NCBI RefSeq assembly: GCF_037975245.1 | Contig: NC_092580.1 | Span: 32,883,001-32,947,000, forward strand | Length of the DNA: 64,000 nt | Direction of reading: 5' to 3' | DNA from: Apostichopus japonicus | Lineage: Eukaryota > Echinodermata > Holothuroidea > Aspidochirotida > Stichopodidae | In this document: in pieces, positions 20,023 to 37,469 of the stretch | How the letters are laid out: each line of letters begins with the position of its first letter | Numbering within the stretch: position 1 is the first letter of the stretch | Notes under the pieces: model-generated | Seen by the model: only the letters and a program-made list of their open reading frames with translations | What the model was told of the DNA's origin: nothing | The model's database searches: none | Program-made: the position numbers and the translations under genes

Positions 20023-22919
20023 GTAAGTGGAAAACCTCTAAGGGGGCGGGGGTGGGGCATGGCGAGACGCACTGCGACACAGTTTCGGTTGCACGAGATG
20101 AGATGTTCCGGTTACAGGCATTATGACAGTTGTGACAACGTTAGGCAGACTATGTGACACTGAAGGGGTTTTTCAGTACTATACGAGGATAGGTTTTTTT
20201 CCATGGCATGTGGTGCGATACCTTAAGTGTCACACAATTAGTGGCAAATGCCGCCAGTGACAGCAAAAAATGTAATACTGATAAAAATATAACAAATATG
20301 TAATACTGAACGAAACATACCATCGTCATGATCATGTCGTTACAGTCTGCTTGTATGGGGCTGAGGGGGCTGAGGGGCTGAGGAAAGACCTGCCATTGGG
20401 TCATATAACCATTACGTTGTGTCGATTAACCAATGGCGCCTATAGTTTCGAGTTTTGACCGACAGTTCTCCTCCAATGAACATTTAGTGTGTTCAATGTA
20501 CATACATGATGATGAAACATGTAGAATTTATAATGCTGTTTTTACCTTTACATCAAAGGCAAGGAAGGCCCATTGACACTGATTCAGATTGGAACGGAAG
20601 AGGGCGAGGTCTTTGTGTTTGATGTACTTGCAACGCCTGACCCGAAAGATATGTTCATTGGTGGAGGTTTAAAGGCGCTCCTAGAAAATCCGAATATCCG
20701 AAAGGTATGGAAAACTAAAGACATACATGTGTACGGTATCATATCTATAATGACAATCAGATATGGTAATCTCGTCCTAAAGAAATATGTGAAAAGTGTG
20801 TGGACTGCAATGAAACTGAATAATTTTCGCAGATGCGCTAAAGTGTCTAGATCATTCAACACATTTCACCAAACTGTTAATGGTAACATGGCTCACTTGA
20901 GGTAGTTAAGCAAATCCCTGATATTAATTAACATTTAGATTACATGACTGATTCCGATTTAAAAAAACAACTTCCTCTCCTGGTATCATAAAGCTGTTAA
21001 ATAAATAGAAATGGTGACTATGCACCCCGTCTAAACAGTGACGTGCACACAGTATTTCAAAAGCGGTGGGGGGGGGGGGGACTAGAGGAAAATCAAAGTT
21101 CCCCCGACTGATTTAAATAGAAGGGCATGAACCTTTATTGACATGTACGGACTGTAGATGGATCAAAACCTTTACGAATGATGGGTTAAGACTGTGGGGT
21201 CCTTGAATACCACTCCAAGTTAGGATGTGGGAGGGGTTTGTCGGTCTTCCCAAAGAAAATATGCATATTTTAGAGGCCTATTTGGTGCATTCTGAGGCAA
21301 ACTATACAATGCATTAAGTCTTTATTAGTGTGACCCTTGTAAGATAATATTTGAGAGAGGACATCGACTATCAACTTCTTATTCATTAGGAAGAGAGAAA
21401 AACAGCAGCTCAGAAAAGCCTAGTGAGATTATATTTACTTTCCATTACAAGATAATGTGAAAAGCAATATTTGGCGGTCTGAGGAATAGCCAAGGGAAAA
21501 TTAAGACAGAAAGATATTGATCCTTCAATGGAAAGTAGGCGTCACTTTACATAGTGTCTACGACATTGGGATCCGCTAAAATGACCATACTACAATATCT
21601 TCTTTTTTTCAGGTCATACATGACTGTCGGTCCGATCAGTGCGCCCTCTACTTCCAATTCGGCGTCACTTTGACAAATGTCTTTGATACCTCGGTAAGTT
21701 TAAAACCTTTAACCTTTGCACAAGTCACGAGATTCTTTGATTAACATTGTAAACAGAGAGCAATATGTATAAGTGTCATAAATATATGACATAATCAAAG
21801 ACAATATCTTTGGCATAAACATGGTCCCGGATCTTGACTAGATACAAACAACACAACCGAAGTAAATAAGTGCCATAATAATCAATGACAATACAAGTGG
21901 CATAATCGAGGTCCCGATCTGGTTGTAGCTGATGTATTGAATTGACTATATAAATTACACACAAAAGTGAAGATCATGTGTAGTACCTGATCTTCACTGC
22001 TACACCGTACACTGTGTAGATATCTAATGATGATCATGCGCAGTATGCGGTGATACCTCACTTGTCTTAACTCCGTCATGATCACGTGGTTACAATCTCT
22101 GTATATTGGGACTGGGGTTGAAAGTCTATCAAGTTGTGTTTTGGGTTTTTTGGGCTAATGCTCTATCTTGGGCAACTTTTTTTTTTACGAAAAGTAATTT
22201 TCTATTTTGTTTACTATGTTAAACAGGCCGCTTATACCACCATTTGGGATCAGTGTAACATCTTTGCGGGACCTTATAGACCAAAGCTGGCTCTGCTGCT
22301 TGAGATATTCCGATTGACAGCTGAACAAAAGACCGAAGCATTTGCCGAGTTGGTGCACGATAAACAGTTGTTTGGACAGCGCCCTCTTACTGAGGAAATG
22401 ATCCAGTATGCCTCTGATGACGTGTTGTGCTTGCTTCCTGTGATCTACGAGTCTTTGGACAAGTAAGTGAAATGACCTTTGACCTTGATCAGGAGGATGC
22501 ACGACCTTTGCTTTTAACTGTAGCAGATTATGAAGACTTCATTTTTCACATGTATGCATAACTTATCATGACCTTTAACGAACTATTTGACACGTGTAGG
22601 TCGACTCGAAAACCGGGCGAAAGTAAATGCAAAGAACTGAAGCCCAGTATTATATAACTTAACATGGCTATGCGATAATGATACTATTTTTGATTTTCTT
22701 TTGTTCTTGATAGACTGTTAACGTGAGCAGGTCTTATAATTAATGTTAAAGTTATAATATTTAGCAATAAAAAAAAAACAATGTGAACAATTATATTATT
22801 TTCATCTTAGGCTAATTTCTCCACTGTGGCGTCCTCATTTCGAGCAGAAGGTGGAACAATTTCTCGAGGAGAGCAGAATCCGAGATCCTCATGCGATGTA
22901 CGAAGAAAACCAGGGTTAA
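19173..22919 (+). CDS. Egalitarian/EXD1-family DEDDy 3'-5' exonuclease-domain protein
   Basis: I read five exons as 19173-20022, 20559-20704, 21613-21693, 22227-22462 and 22811-22919. Junctions have GT-AG borders and consistent phases, giving 473 residues. The start Met follows an in-frame stop (19164-19166). Residues about 148-222 resemble the winged-helix/OST-HTH-like segment seen in Egalitarian and its relatives (IHQFLCAYPQYFSV). Residues 273 to about 440 are an RNase D-type exonuclease fold. All DEDDy residues appear present: D277 and E279 (AIDCEG), D340 (HDCRSD), Y420 and D424 (QYASDDV). EXD1 in mammals is a piRNA-pathway protein considered catalytically inactive. Drosophila Egl links mRNAs to BicD-dynein. 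This protein could be an orthologue of either, and I infer RNA binding or processing. It is near EXD1 length (about 500) and half of fly Egl. An AATAAA follows the stop at 22935-22940. Confidence 0.85.
20023..20558. other. intron 1 of exonuclease gene
   Basis: Contains a short GCTGAGGGG-type repeat near 20352-20380. No other feature seen. Confidence 0.5.
20559..20704 (+). CDS. exonuclease gene exon 2
   Basis: 146 nt, completes Gly284 and encodes the beta strands KEGPLTLIQIGT and EVFVFDVL typical of the RNase D fold. The donor is GTATGG. Confidence 0.8.
20705..21612. other. intron 2 of exonuclease gene
   Basis: Contains a G13 run near 21067. No exon-like segment seen. Confidence 0.5.
21613..21693 (+). 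CDS. exonuclease gene exon 3 (ExoII)
   Basis: 81 nt, phase 0 on both sides, too short for a free-standing ORF. It encodes VIHDCRSD... and ...VTLTNVFDTS, with the ExoII aspartate D340. The acceptor is tctttttttcag. Confidence 0.85.
21694..22226. other. intron 3 of exonuclease gene
   Basis: Two related blocks near 21776 and 21866 (ATAATCAA.GACAATA...TGGCATAA) suggest a short diverged local duplication of about 85 bp. Nothing else seen. Confidence 0.4.
22227..22462 (+). CDS. exonuclease gene exon 4 (ExoIII)
   Basis: 236 nt, encodes residues 360-437 and includes RPLTEEMIQYASDDV, where Y420 and D424 form the DEDDy ExoIII motif. The donor is GTAAGT after two bases of a Lys codon. Confidence 0.85.
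22811..22919 (+). CDS. exonuclease gene exon 5 and stop
   Basis: 109 nt, acceptor ttttcatcttag. It completes the split Lys codon and encodes LISPLWRPHFEQKVEQFL..., ending MYEENQG and TAA. Confidence 0.8.
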
Positions 22920-24080
22920 AGGCAAAAAAAGAAGAATAAAACAAAACAAAAAGTTATTAGTTTACTTCCTCTAATCTAAAATTTGCCAAAACTGTTTGAA
23001 GTTCCCCAAGTTGATGTTGATTCGAACGGCTAAAATTATTCCCAGAATTTGAATATTGGTCAAAGCAGAGATGTATAGTAACACTGAGAGAAAATGAGAG
23101 TTTGCTGGTAATGGAGGGATATATTAGTTTCACTTGAGTGACCGTTTATGTGGTATCCTTGCAGTATTTTAGTTGAGGGAGGCGTGATCGGGATTTGAGG
23201 GGGGTGAGGGGAGGGGGGGGGGGGTCAATGACATGACTAAGGTACTGAGGAGAGAATTACCAGAATGGGTGTGTAAGCGGCGTGATGGATACATGGGGGG
23301 GGGGGGGTTGGAAGTAGTGGTGACTTTTGCTATGTAAGCATTTTATCTCTTTTTCCCTTCATGTTACTCGAGTTTCTAGTTTTTGTAGTAAACCTAGAAT
23401 GAAGATGTTGATGTATAACCCATATAGGTTTTGACGTTTCGATCGTATACGAATATTCTTTAGAGACAGACTAACAACGATAACAGAGTAAGGTCAAATA
23501 GATTGGACAAACAAGTTACTTGGAAAATACAGAATAAAATGGAATTATAATTAGACAGGAAAATGGAGAGTGAGATGAAGGGATAAGGTGATGAATAGGC
23601 TGCTGGAAATAACATTGCAGATGAGTATGAGAAGGAAAGATTTATCAATGGAGGTTATAACGAGAGAATAGATAGAATTGGGTGGAAGGGAGGTAGGGTG
23701 GGGGGGGGGGAGGGGAAAATGACTGAAAAGATGCAAAGTTGACTGAATAGAATGTAATGACCATTATGCATTTACTTTTCACTTTTATTGAATGCTTACT
23801 TGCACCTCCAATGCAAGTAAGCCTAATATGTAAGCCTGATATAAGAATATCGATTTGTAAACATAATACTGAAGAAAAAAGGAATAAGCAACCTTTAGCT
23901 TTAGATTAACATAAACGCATAATTAAATAACAATTAAAGAAAGCGGTTTTTCTGGGTCATGGGTGGGGGGGGTATGGCGGGATTGATTAAGTCCTTCGGC
24001 TTCGGACAATACTACGATACGAACGTAACCAATCGTTTTCCATTTTTGTACCTTTTGCTCGGTATATTGAGGCCAAGTCA
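22920..24080. other. intergenic after exonuclease gene, G-runs
   Basis: AATAAA at 22935-22940 may be the exonuclease poly(A) signal. G-runs occur at about 23202-23224, 23295-23308 and 23698-23710. No gene seen. Confidence 0.4.
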
Positions 24081-24206
24081 CGACGGCATGTATGTTCATT
24101 ATTCACGGCAATTATATCCTTCATTCACGGCATGTATATCCTTTATTCACGGCATGTATGTTCATTATTCACGTCATGTATGTCCAATATTCATTGCATT
24201 TATGTT
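24081..24206. repeat. minisatellite, about 28-bp unit, 4-5 copies
   Basis: Repeated CACGGCATGTATGTTCATTATT with variation between units. Confidence 0.75.
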
Positions 24207-24691
24207 TAATTAAGATGTTCAGCATGTAACCTTCGTTTTGCTTTTTAATCTATTTGTAAATGTTTAAAAACCAATCATAGTATGATTCAAAAGGATTTTC
24301 TGGTGGCTGAAGTTAATTGCTTTGGAAAAAAATGCTGCAAATTTTCGAAATGTTTAGGCGCGGATAACTAAATCCTCAAAGCAGTTTGTATCACGAGGAT
24401 AAGAATTTTTCTAATTTTGTGATATTTTTTAAATGCATCTGGCAACAGCGGAAGTGGTGATGTCATCAGCTGAAAATGTCTTTGTTTTCCTTTATAATTA
24501 GTCAATCTTTCATCCACAGAGGACAATAATATTTCTACAAAAAAAATTCAAAGTACTGAGAACTTTGACAGCTTAGCCAACATTCCAGATGCATCAGGTT
24601 TCAAGGATAAATGAAAAAGATGATAAAATCCTAAGTACAGAGTTTTTGACGAACATTTGCCCAGAAAACAGCACAGACCTCCTACTGCAGT

Positions 24692-24961
24692 CAGGCTCGT
24701 AGCCAGGGGGGGGGGGGGCGAAGGGGATGATCGGCCCCCCTTTTTTTGTATGTTTTTATTATATCGCTAGTAATTTCAAGCTTAGATGCAACTTACAAGG
24801 CCTGGGAAGTGCCATTTCCAGCGATCTGGGAGGCATTTTCAGCCACAATTTTCTTGTACGCGTAGTGCTACGCTTAGATAGTTTTCAATGCAGAATCTAC
24901 GGCTCTGATAGTTTGCCTACAGGTTCGCCCCTCCCTTTGCAAACTCCTGGCTACGCGCCTG
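24692..24961. mobile_element. hAT-like MITE, TSD ACTGCAGT
   Basis: Inverted ends CAGGCTCGTAGCCAGG / CCTGGCTACGCGCCTG are flanked by the perfect 8-bp repeat ACTGCAGT (684-691 and 962-969 of this kilobase). A poly-G tract follows the left end. The interior matches, in inverse orientation, the element at 25538 (GCGATCTGGGAGGCATTTTC). No ORF of transposase type. Confidence 0.85.
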
Positions 24962-25537
24962 ACTGCAGTGATGCAACTTCCTGGAGTAGTTGATGTTTTA
25001 GCCAGTCAAAATAGTATCTCGAGTTAAGGGTAAGATATTGATATGTGGTTTTCAACTAGCAGTGTCGAATATTTTTTTTTTACAATATACATATCACATT
25101 CTTTGTAAACAGAAATTCCTTTTAATTATTGGCCAGGATTTTGAACTTTTAGATCAACTTACACAATTGATCTATGTCATTTTTTTTTATGTAGCAGATA
25201 AATGCTTGTGTGGCTTGCTATGGTATATGTAACTCCAAATAGCATAAATTGGACCTGGTAACATATCGCTTCGATTGTTTCTCGATTTTCTTAAGAACCT
25301 TTCATTGTTGTTTCGTTGATTATCAAACGGATAGTTCATTTAATCTGACTAATAAATACTAAAGATGTAAAATAATATGATCTTCAGTTGATGTAACGAA
25401 CACTTGAAATATAGGGCTAGTGAAATCACGGGTTTAATCAGCAGCCTTGAGGATTGCAACTTGTGATCGTGGTCTTAGTGTGGTATGAGCTGGCTCATGT
25501 ATGTGGAGGGGGGAGGGGGGCTAGGAGGGGGCACCCA

Positions 25538-25796
25538 CAGGCGCGTAGCCAGGAATTTGCCAAGGGAGGGGCGAAACTGTAGATTTGGCATTGCAAACTA
25601 TCTAAGCGTAGCGCCACCATGGTTGGCGCGAAGCGTACAAGAAAATTTTGGCTGAAAATGCCTCCCAGATCGCTGGAAAAGGCACTTCCCAGACCTTGTA
25701 AGTTGCATCTTCTCTTTTGAAAATACTAGCGATATCATAAAAACATTAACAATTTTAAAAAAAAATATGCTCAAGGGGGGGGCGGCTGCCCCCTTC

Positions 25797-25827
<31 letters not shown>

Positions 25828-25841
25828 TGGCTACGCGCCTG
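25538..25841. mobile_element. hAT-like MITE, TSD GGCACCCA
   Basis: Ends CAGGCGCGTAGCCAGG / CTTGGCTACGCGCCTG with the perfect 8-bp duplication GGCACCCA (25530-25537 and 25842-25849). It carries a 28-base poly-C run (25799-25826) next to the right end. Same family as 24692, opposite orientation. Confidence 0.85.
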
Positions 25842-25849
25842 GGCACCCA

Positions 25850-26794
25850 CCAGAAAACAAAATTAAGAATTAGTAGTCAATGGTGCCATCTGAGGCATCT
25901 TTTTCAATCAATTTGGTCTACAATTAGTTTTAAATGCAATTTTAGTTTCAAATACACCCAGCAGCTCACATGAGCTGACCTGCCCATTTCCAACTATTTA
26001 GAAGAAATATCCAGTTATTTCTAATGCAATCAGGATGGGGCAGTGATGTCATTCTGTCTTATCCATTGGCCACAATTCGAAGCAACCTTTATCTAAAGGA
26101 GTAGTTGTTGGGGGAGGGGTCTAGTTTACCTTACAAATGTTTTGCACATACTATGCAAAACATATTATCTTTAGATGAATCTCAGAAGGTGTAAGCAACT
26201 TCTTTTCATATCACAAAGACATGAATAAATCCTTTCTCAACATTGTCAAGATATACAAGTTTGCAGTGATGGAAATTTAGGAAGAGAAACAAAGCATGAT
26301 TAAAGCGAGACATGTCACCCACCTCCCCCCCCCCTCCCCCACTCTTACTCTCCTTCATTGGATTTGTGAAAACAGTCCTATTTTGGGCAAATAATGGACA
26401 GTAAAATGTGCATTGCATGATGTGAATGAAGCCACAAAATAAGAGCAAGTCCAATTCATTGTCAACTCAAAATCTATTTGTAAGTTATGCATGCGAGTAA
26501 ACAGTACATCAAAAAGCAGGACTCCAAACAAGGCCATGTTTAAATGGAAAAAAAGCTGGAGTACACAACCCCTATTGATAATGACACCTTTCTCCAAAGT
26601 TGTCGGTCCACCCATGGCTAAACCCCAAACGACGAGTGCAAGTTTGTGAGTCAGTACCCATTCCGTTCACTCCCCCCTCTCCTCCCCCCTCCCTCCCAAC
26701 CAACAAAAAAAGAACGAAAACCTTTCGTTTTGATAGACACAGAGCTACGATAAAATGCAAACTATTTTAACGTGATCAATAAATACATCGTTCA
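25850..26794. other. intergenic downstream of NAA10
   Basis: Holds the presumed NAA10 3' UTR (minus strand) and C-rich tracts near 26320 and 26670-26700. No separate gene seen. Confidence 0.4.
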
Positions 26795-33544
<6,750 letters not shown>

Positions 33545-35840
33545 TGCTTCGTCGGCTTGGTCAATACCACGTTTAGAATTTGGATACGTTTTACGGCTTT
33601 GGATTCTGTTTTTGCGACTTCATCAACAACTTTGCTGTAATCGGCCTAGGCCTAAGTTAGATTGTGTTAGACTGTATGCTAACAGTAAGCAGAACAGACC
33701 CAGGACATGTGTGTTATGTGTACTAAGTTCTCGATCACATGGATACTAAATTGGAGTGTGATATGTCCGACAAGATAACGACTTGAACCGAATTTAAAAT
33801 TCGAAAGAGCGCCGCATATTCTTGACACATACGTTGGTCGAGGTTGTTTTTTCGGTTTACAAGAGGTAGGGGAGGAGATAATTGAAGCACAAATTTGTGT
33901 GTACAGAGAATAAATGCCCCCTGCTTATGGATTTCGCTATTTCAACCTCCAGACTACAAAAGATTAGAACATCATATTGCACTCTCCTGCAAGTTTCTGG
34001 AAATTTTCCCCAAGATTACATATCCCAAATTAGTATGCCTTAATTACACTAAGTGGAATTCATATAGGCAAACACAACTGATAACAAAATGCTCTCCAGT
34101 TGGCCGATGCCCAAGAAAGAGAGGTTGGGTCCTGCCCACAATCATTGAGCTCACTGATCCCCTCCCCCCCCCCCCACTTGCATTGCACTTTCCCTCCAAT
34201 ATGTTATAAAGTAACAATACACTACTGTCAGTGCTATATTTTCCCAGGGCACCTACAAAAAAATCCCCAGGTGTTGACCCATGGAGCCAGGCCTATAGCC
34301 CCATCACCCTAGTCCATTTGTCAGGCCTGCAAAGTGGCTGTACAGATGTCCACATTTTTCTATGCATAATCCATCATTCCTTCTCCCTTTAGCAGGCCTT
34401 TCTCTTTTGACAGGACACAACTTGGAGTGTAAAGTGAATAGTTCTTAACTCAAAAGAAAACAAAACAAAGGATTTCTCATGAATTTCAATGTAATGCTTG
34501 TTATTTCATTCAACAATGTAGTATGCACACACACAAATCTAAGGCAATTTAATAATAAACCACCCTGCAAAAATGAAATTTAATCTATATCAATATCAAG
34601 CTCACTTTGAAAGATGGGTAGCTTATTTTATGAGTAAAATTAACATAATTTTTCTCACATCATTTCTTCATTTAACCAACTCATCAGAAAGTGATGAATG
34701 CTTTGATAGGACAGACTCAGCCCTTGCCTGCAGACAAAAGTACATCCATATGGTGGAGCAGGCTCAAAATTCAAAATAAGTACTAAATGACTTCCATCTT
34801 ATAAAACAATATTTGCAAGCTAAAAACTATAATACATAAGAACGTGCAACTTGAGAAACAAACATGTCTCGATCGAACAATTGCTATTCATCTGTTTACA
34901 GACCACATGGACCAAATACTAGGCTATAAATTCATCAATTCCAATGAGTTTAATGTCTTGAAATGTCATAATTTATTTACAGGCCAAAAGATGCATCACT
35001 TGGGCAAGGTATGTGAAGGTATATAAATATCTACAATATTTAACACATTTCCTTGTTCTGTTTATTCTTCTTCTTTTTCAAAACAAAATATGAAGCTTTA
35101 ACAGCGCAACAAGTAATTGACATGCCACATTCTGAAACATACAGATGCCTTTAGACTGATTAAATGTTCCTGCAAATGAATCAAATTGTCATAGAGGTAT
35201 ATGACTACTACTTGGTATTTTAGGTCTGCAGCTTTTTCTGCAACTATCAATCGGTATCCTTTTCATAATTCTATCACAATTCAATGTCAGGATATGAAAG
35301 TTCACATTGCTACAGAATCGTCCATTAATGTAATATGTTAAGTTCTTAGAATCCTTGTCAAATCTGATCATGAAAATCTGACATTTATAGGTTATCAAAA
35401 ACCAAAAGAATTAGTATATCCACTACCAGTTTTTAGTCTTCAAGTGGATACAACGTAATGCAATAAAATATAACAACAATACAATTAACTTAAGAGAAAA
35501 CAAAAGTGGGGTAATATATATTTATTAGTAGGATATGCAGCAATATATAGTTTTCTATTTAATATGATATATAAACATGAATATTCAGTTCTGCCATGAC
35601 AGCACCCAGTTGGGACAATGTTTCTATATAATGTTCTTTCATGTCAAAGGACTTGTACGTACATTATCAGCAGTAAGAATATCCTATTTCTATTTTATAT
35701 AGGTTCAGAACTGTTCATACTGTCAGTAAAAGTGCTTTCAACCATGATGTGTGAGGGCAGTATAGAGTGGTATTAGCATTGCAAAATTGTCCCAACTGGC
35801 TGATGACAGACTTGGAGAACATTCATGGTTTCTCATTTCC
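33545..35840. other. NAA10 upstream region and intergenic
   Basis: The NAA10 promoter must lie just above 33545. I see no TATA box or CpG-island-like block that I can call confidently. A poly-C run is near 34164-34175. No gene seen. Confidence 0.4.
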
Positions 35841-35990
35841 ACTCGTTGATATGAATATGGAAGTATCTCTCACTTATATGAATATGCAGGTATCTCTTAC
35901 ATGAATATGCATGTTCGCTCATTGATATGAATATTTAAGTTCACTCACTGATAAAAATATGCAAGTTTCACTCATTGATATGAATATGCA
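35841..35990. repeat. short minisatellite around TGATATGAATATGCA
   Basis: About six degenerate units of 25-30 bp of the form CTCATTGATATGAATATGCAAGTT. Confidence 0.65.
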
Positions 35991-36339
35991 CAAAGTTACA
36001 AAGTTCAGTTCTTCTACACTTATTTTTTCCAGATAGCAATCTACATTTTTTCACTTGCCATGTACACACACAGTAAGAAACATCCAACTATTCTCAATTC
36101 AAGCTCTTTACTTTCAAAGAGGTCATTCTATCTAGTGAACTATTACAGTGATTCAGGTTTTCAAAATTGTTAAACTTGTTAAATTTCAGTGTGTATTAAT
36201 CAACTACATAACCAAAAGGTGTTCTAGAATGACGTCAACTGAAATTCAAAGCAGCAAAGAAAAAATATATCTATGTAAAATACTTGTTGGCTTTTTTCTT
36301 TTTCTCTCTCTCAAAACTGAAGATATATTGCCTGAATAC

Positions 36340-37460
36340 GGAGAGCCAAACGTTCCATAAATGTCGAAAAAGAAAGTGAAATGTCAAAGTTAATATATAT
36401 ATGTTCAATTCGATATCAACATGTTACAATTCGATATCAACATGTCGAAACAAAATACCAATATGTCATTACGTCTATCAACATGTCAAATTCAACATCA
36501 GCATGTCGAAAACTTGTAACAGCATGGCACTACTACATTGGTCATGTCAACATTGCTTGCTAGATACAATATTGAAGTCATGCTATAATTTTGGCACATC
36601 GGCGCACGCCTACATTTCGTTAATGCCCAAAACTGTATATATATGTCGAGACTTTATATGAGAATGTCCAAAACTTGTGTCAGCATGTTGAGAGAAGGAA
36701 ATAAAATATTCAAGCCACAGGGATCACGTTGATGCCTTAGTGCAATTTTTGGGCCGTTTTTTGGATACAGCAATGTCCAATAGGGCCAACACCTCGAAAG
36801 AATTATCCTGCTCTTTGTTAACATAATCAAATCATGTGACGGCCATGGGCACTTTATGGCTGTTGCCTGGGGCCCGGTACAGATAAAAGTCAAAGATGGT
36901 ATTTTTTGGTTTCTCCAATGTATAAAGGGTCCAATGCAAATACAGGAATTATCCTTGTGTCTTTGCACATGATTAAATCACATGTGGGCCAAACGTTGGC
37001 GCACCGATGTGCCAAAATTATAGCACGACGTCAATATTGTATCTAGCAAGCAATGTTGACATGACCAATGTAGTAGTGGCATGCTGTTTCAAGTTTTCGA
37101 CATGCTGATGTTGTATTTGACATGTTGATAGATGCAATGACATATTGTATTTTGTTTCGACATGTTCATATGGAATTGTAACATGCTGATATGGAATTGT
37201 AAAATGTTGATATCGAATTGGACATATATATATTAACTTTTTTTTCTTCATTTATTTCATCTATACATAAGAACAATAGAACAAAGTGGTATAGTGTAAA
37301 CAGGACACTAGAAAAACAAGAGTAGTTTATCGAGCTAGCAACCAAAAAATAACAAAAAAACAAAGAAAGAAGGTAACAATTAAGAATGGAGATAAATAAA
37401 CAAGACACTTGGGCACTTCACTTTCTTTTAAGACATTTATGGAACGTTTGGCTCTCTGTA
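36340..37460. mobile_element. foldback (MULE-like) element, 9-bp TSD
   Basis: A 1.1-kb element with long inverted arms. The outer ends share GAGAGCCAAACGTTCCATAA, and the inner parts share CAATTCGATATCAACATGT units and TTTGGCACATCGGTGCGC-like sequence, so left arm 36340-36610 pairs with right arm about 37005-37460. It is flanked by the perfect 9-bp direct repeat CCTGAATAC (36331-36339 and 37461-37469), typical of Mutator-like insertion. The right arm carries an extra block of about 200 bp (near 37238-37420) missing from the left. No transposase. Confidence 0.85.
37238..37420 (-). mobile_element. insertion inside right arm of foldback element
   Basis: Absent from the left arm, so acquired after the arms formed. 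On the minus strand it runs CCCAAGTGTCTTG... and ends ...ATAGATGAAATAAATGAAG followed by A's, like a short retroposon with an A-rich 3' tail. Edges are approximate. Confidence 0.5.
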
Positions 37461-37469
37461 CCTGAATAC

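Noticed and set aside
36381-37251. ORFs rich in YQHV repeats on opposite strands
   Set aside because: They are translations of the foldback element's internal repeat in its two inverted arms.
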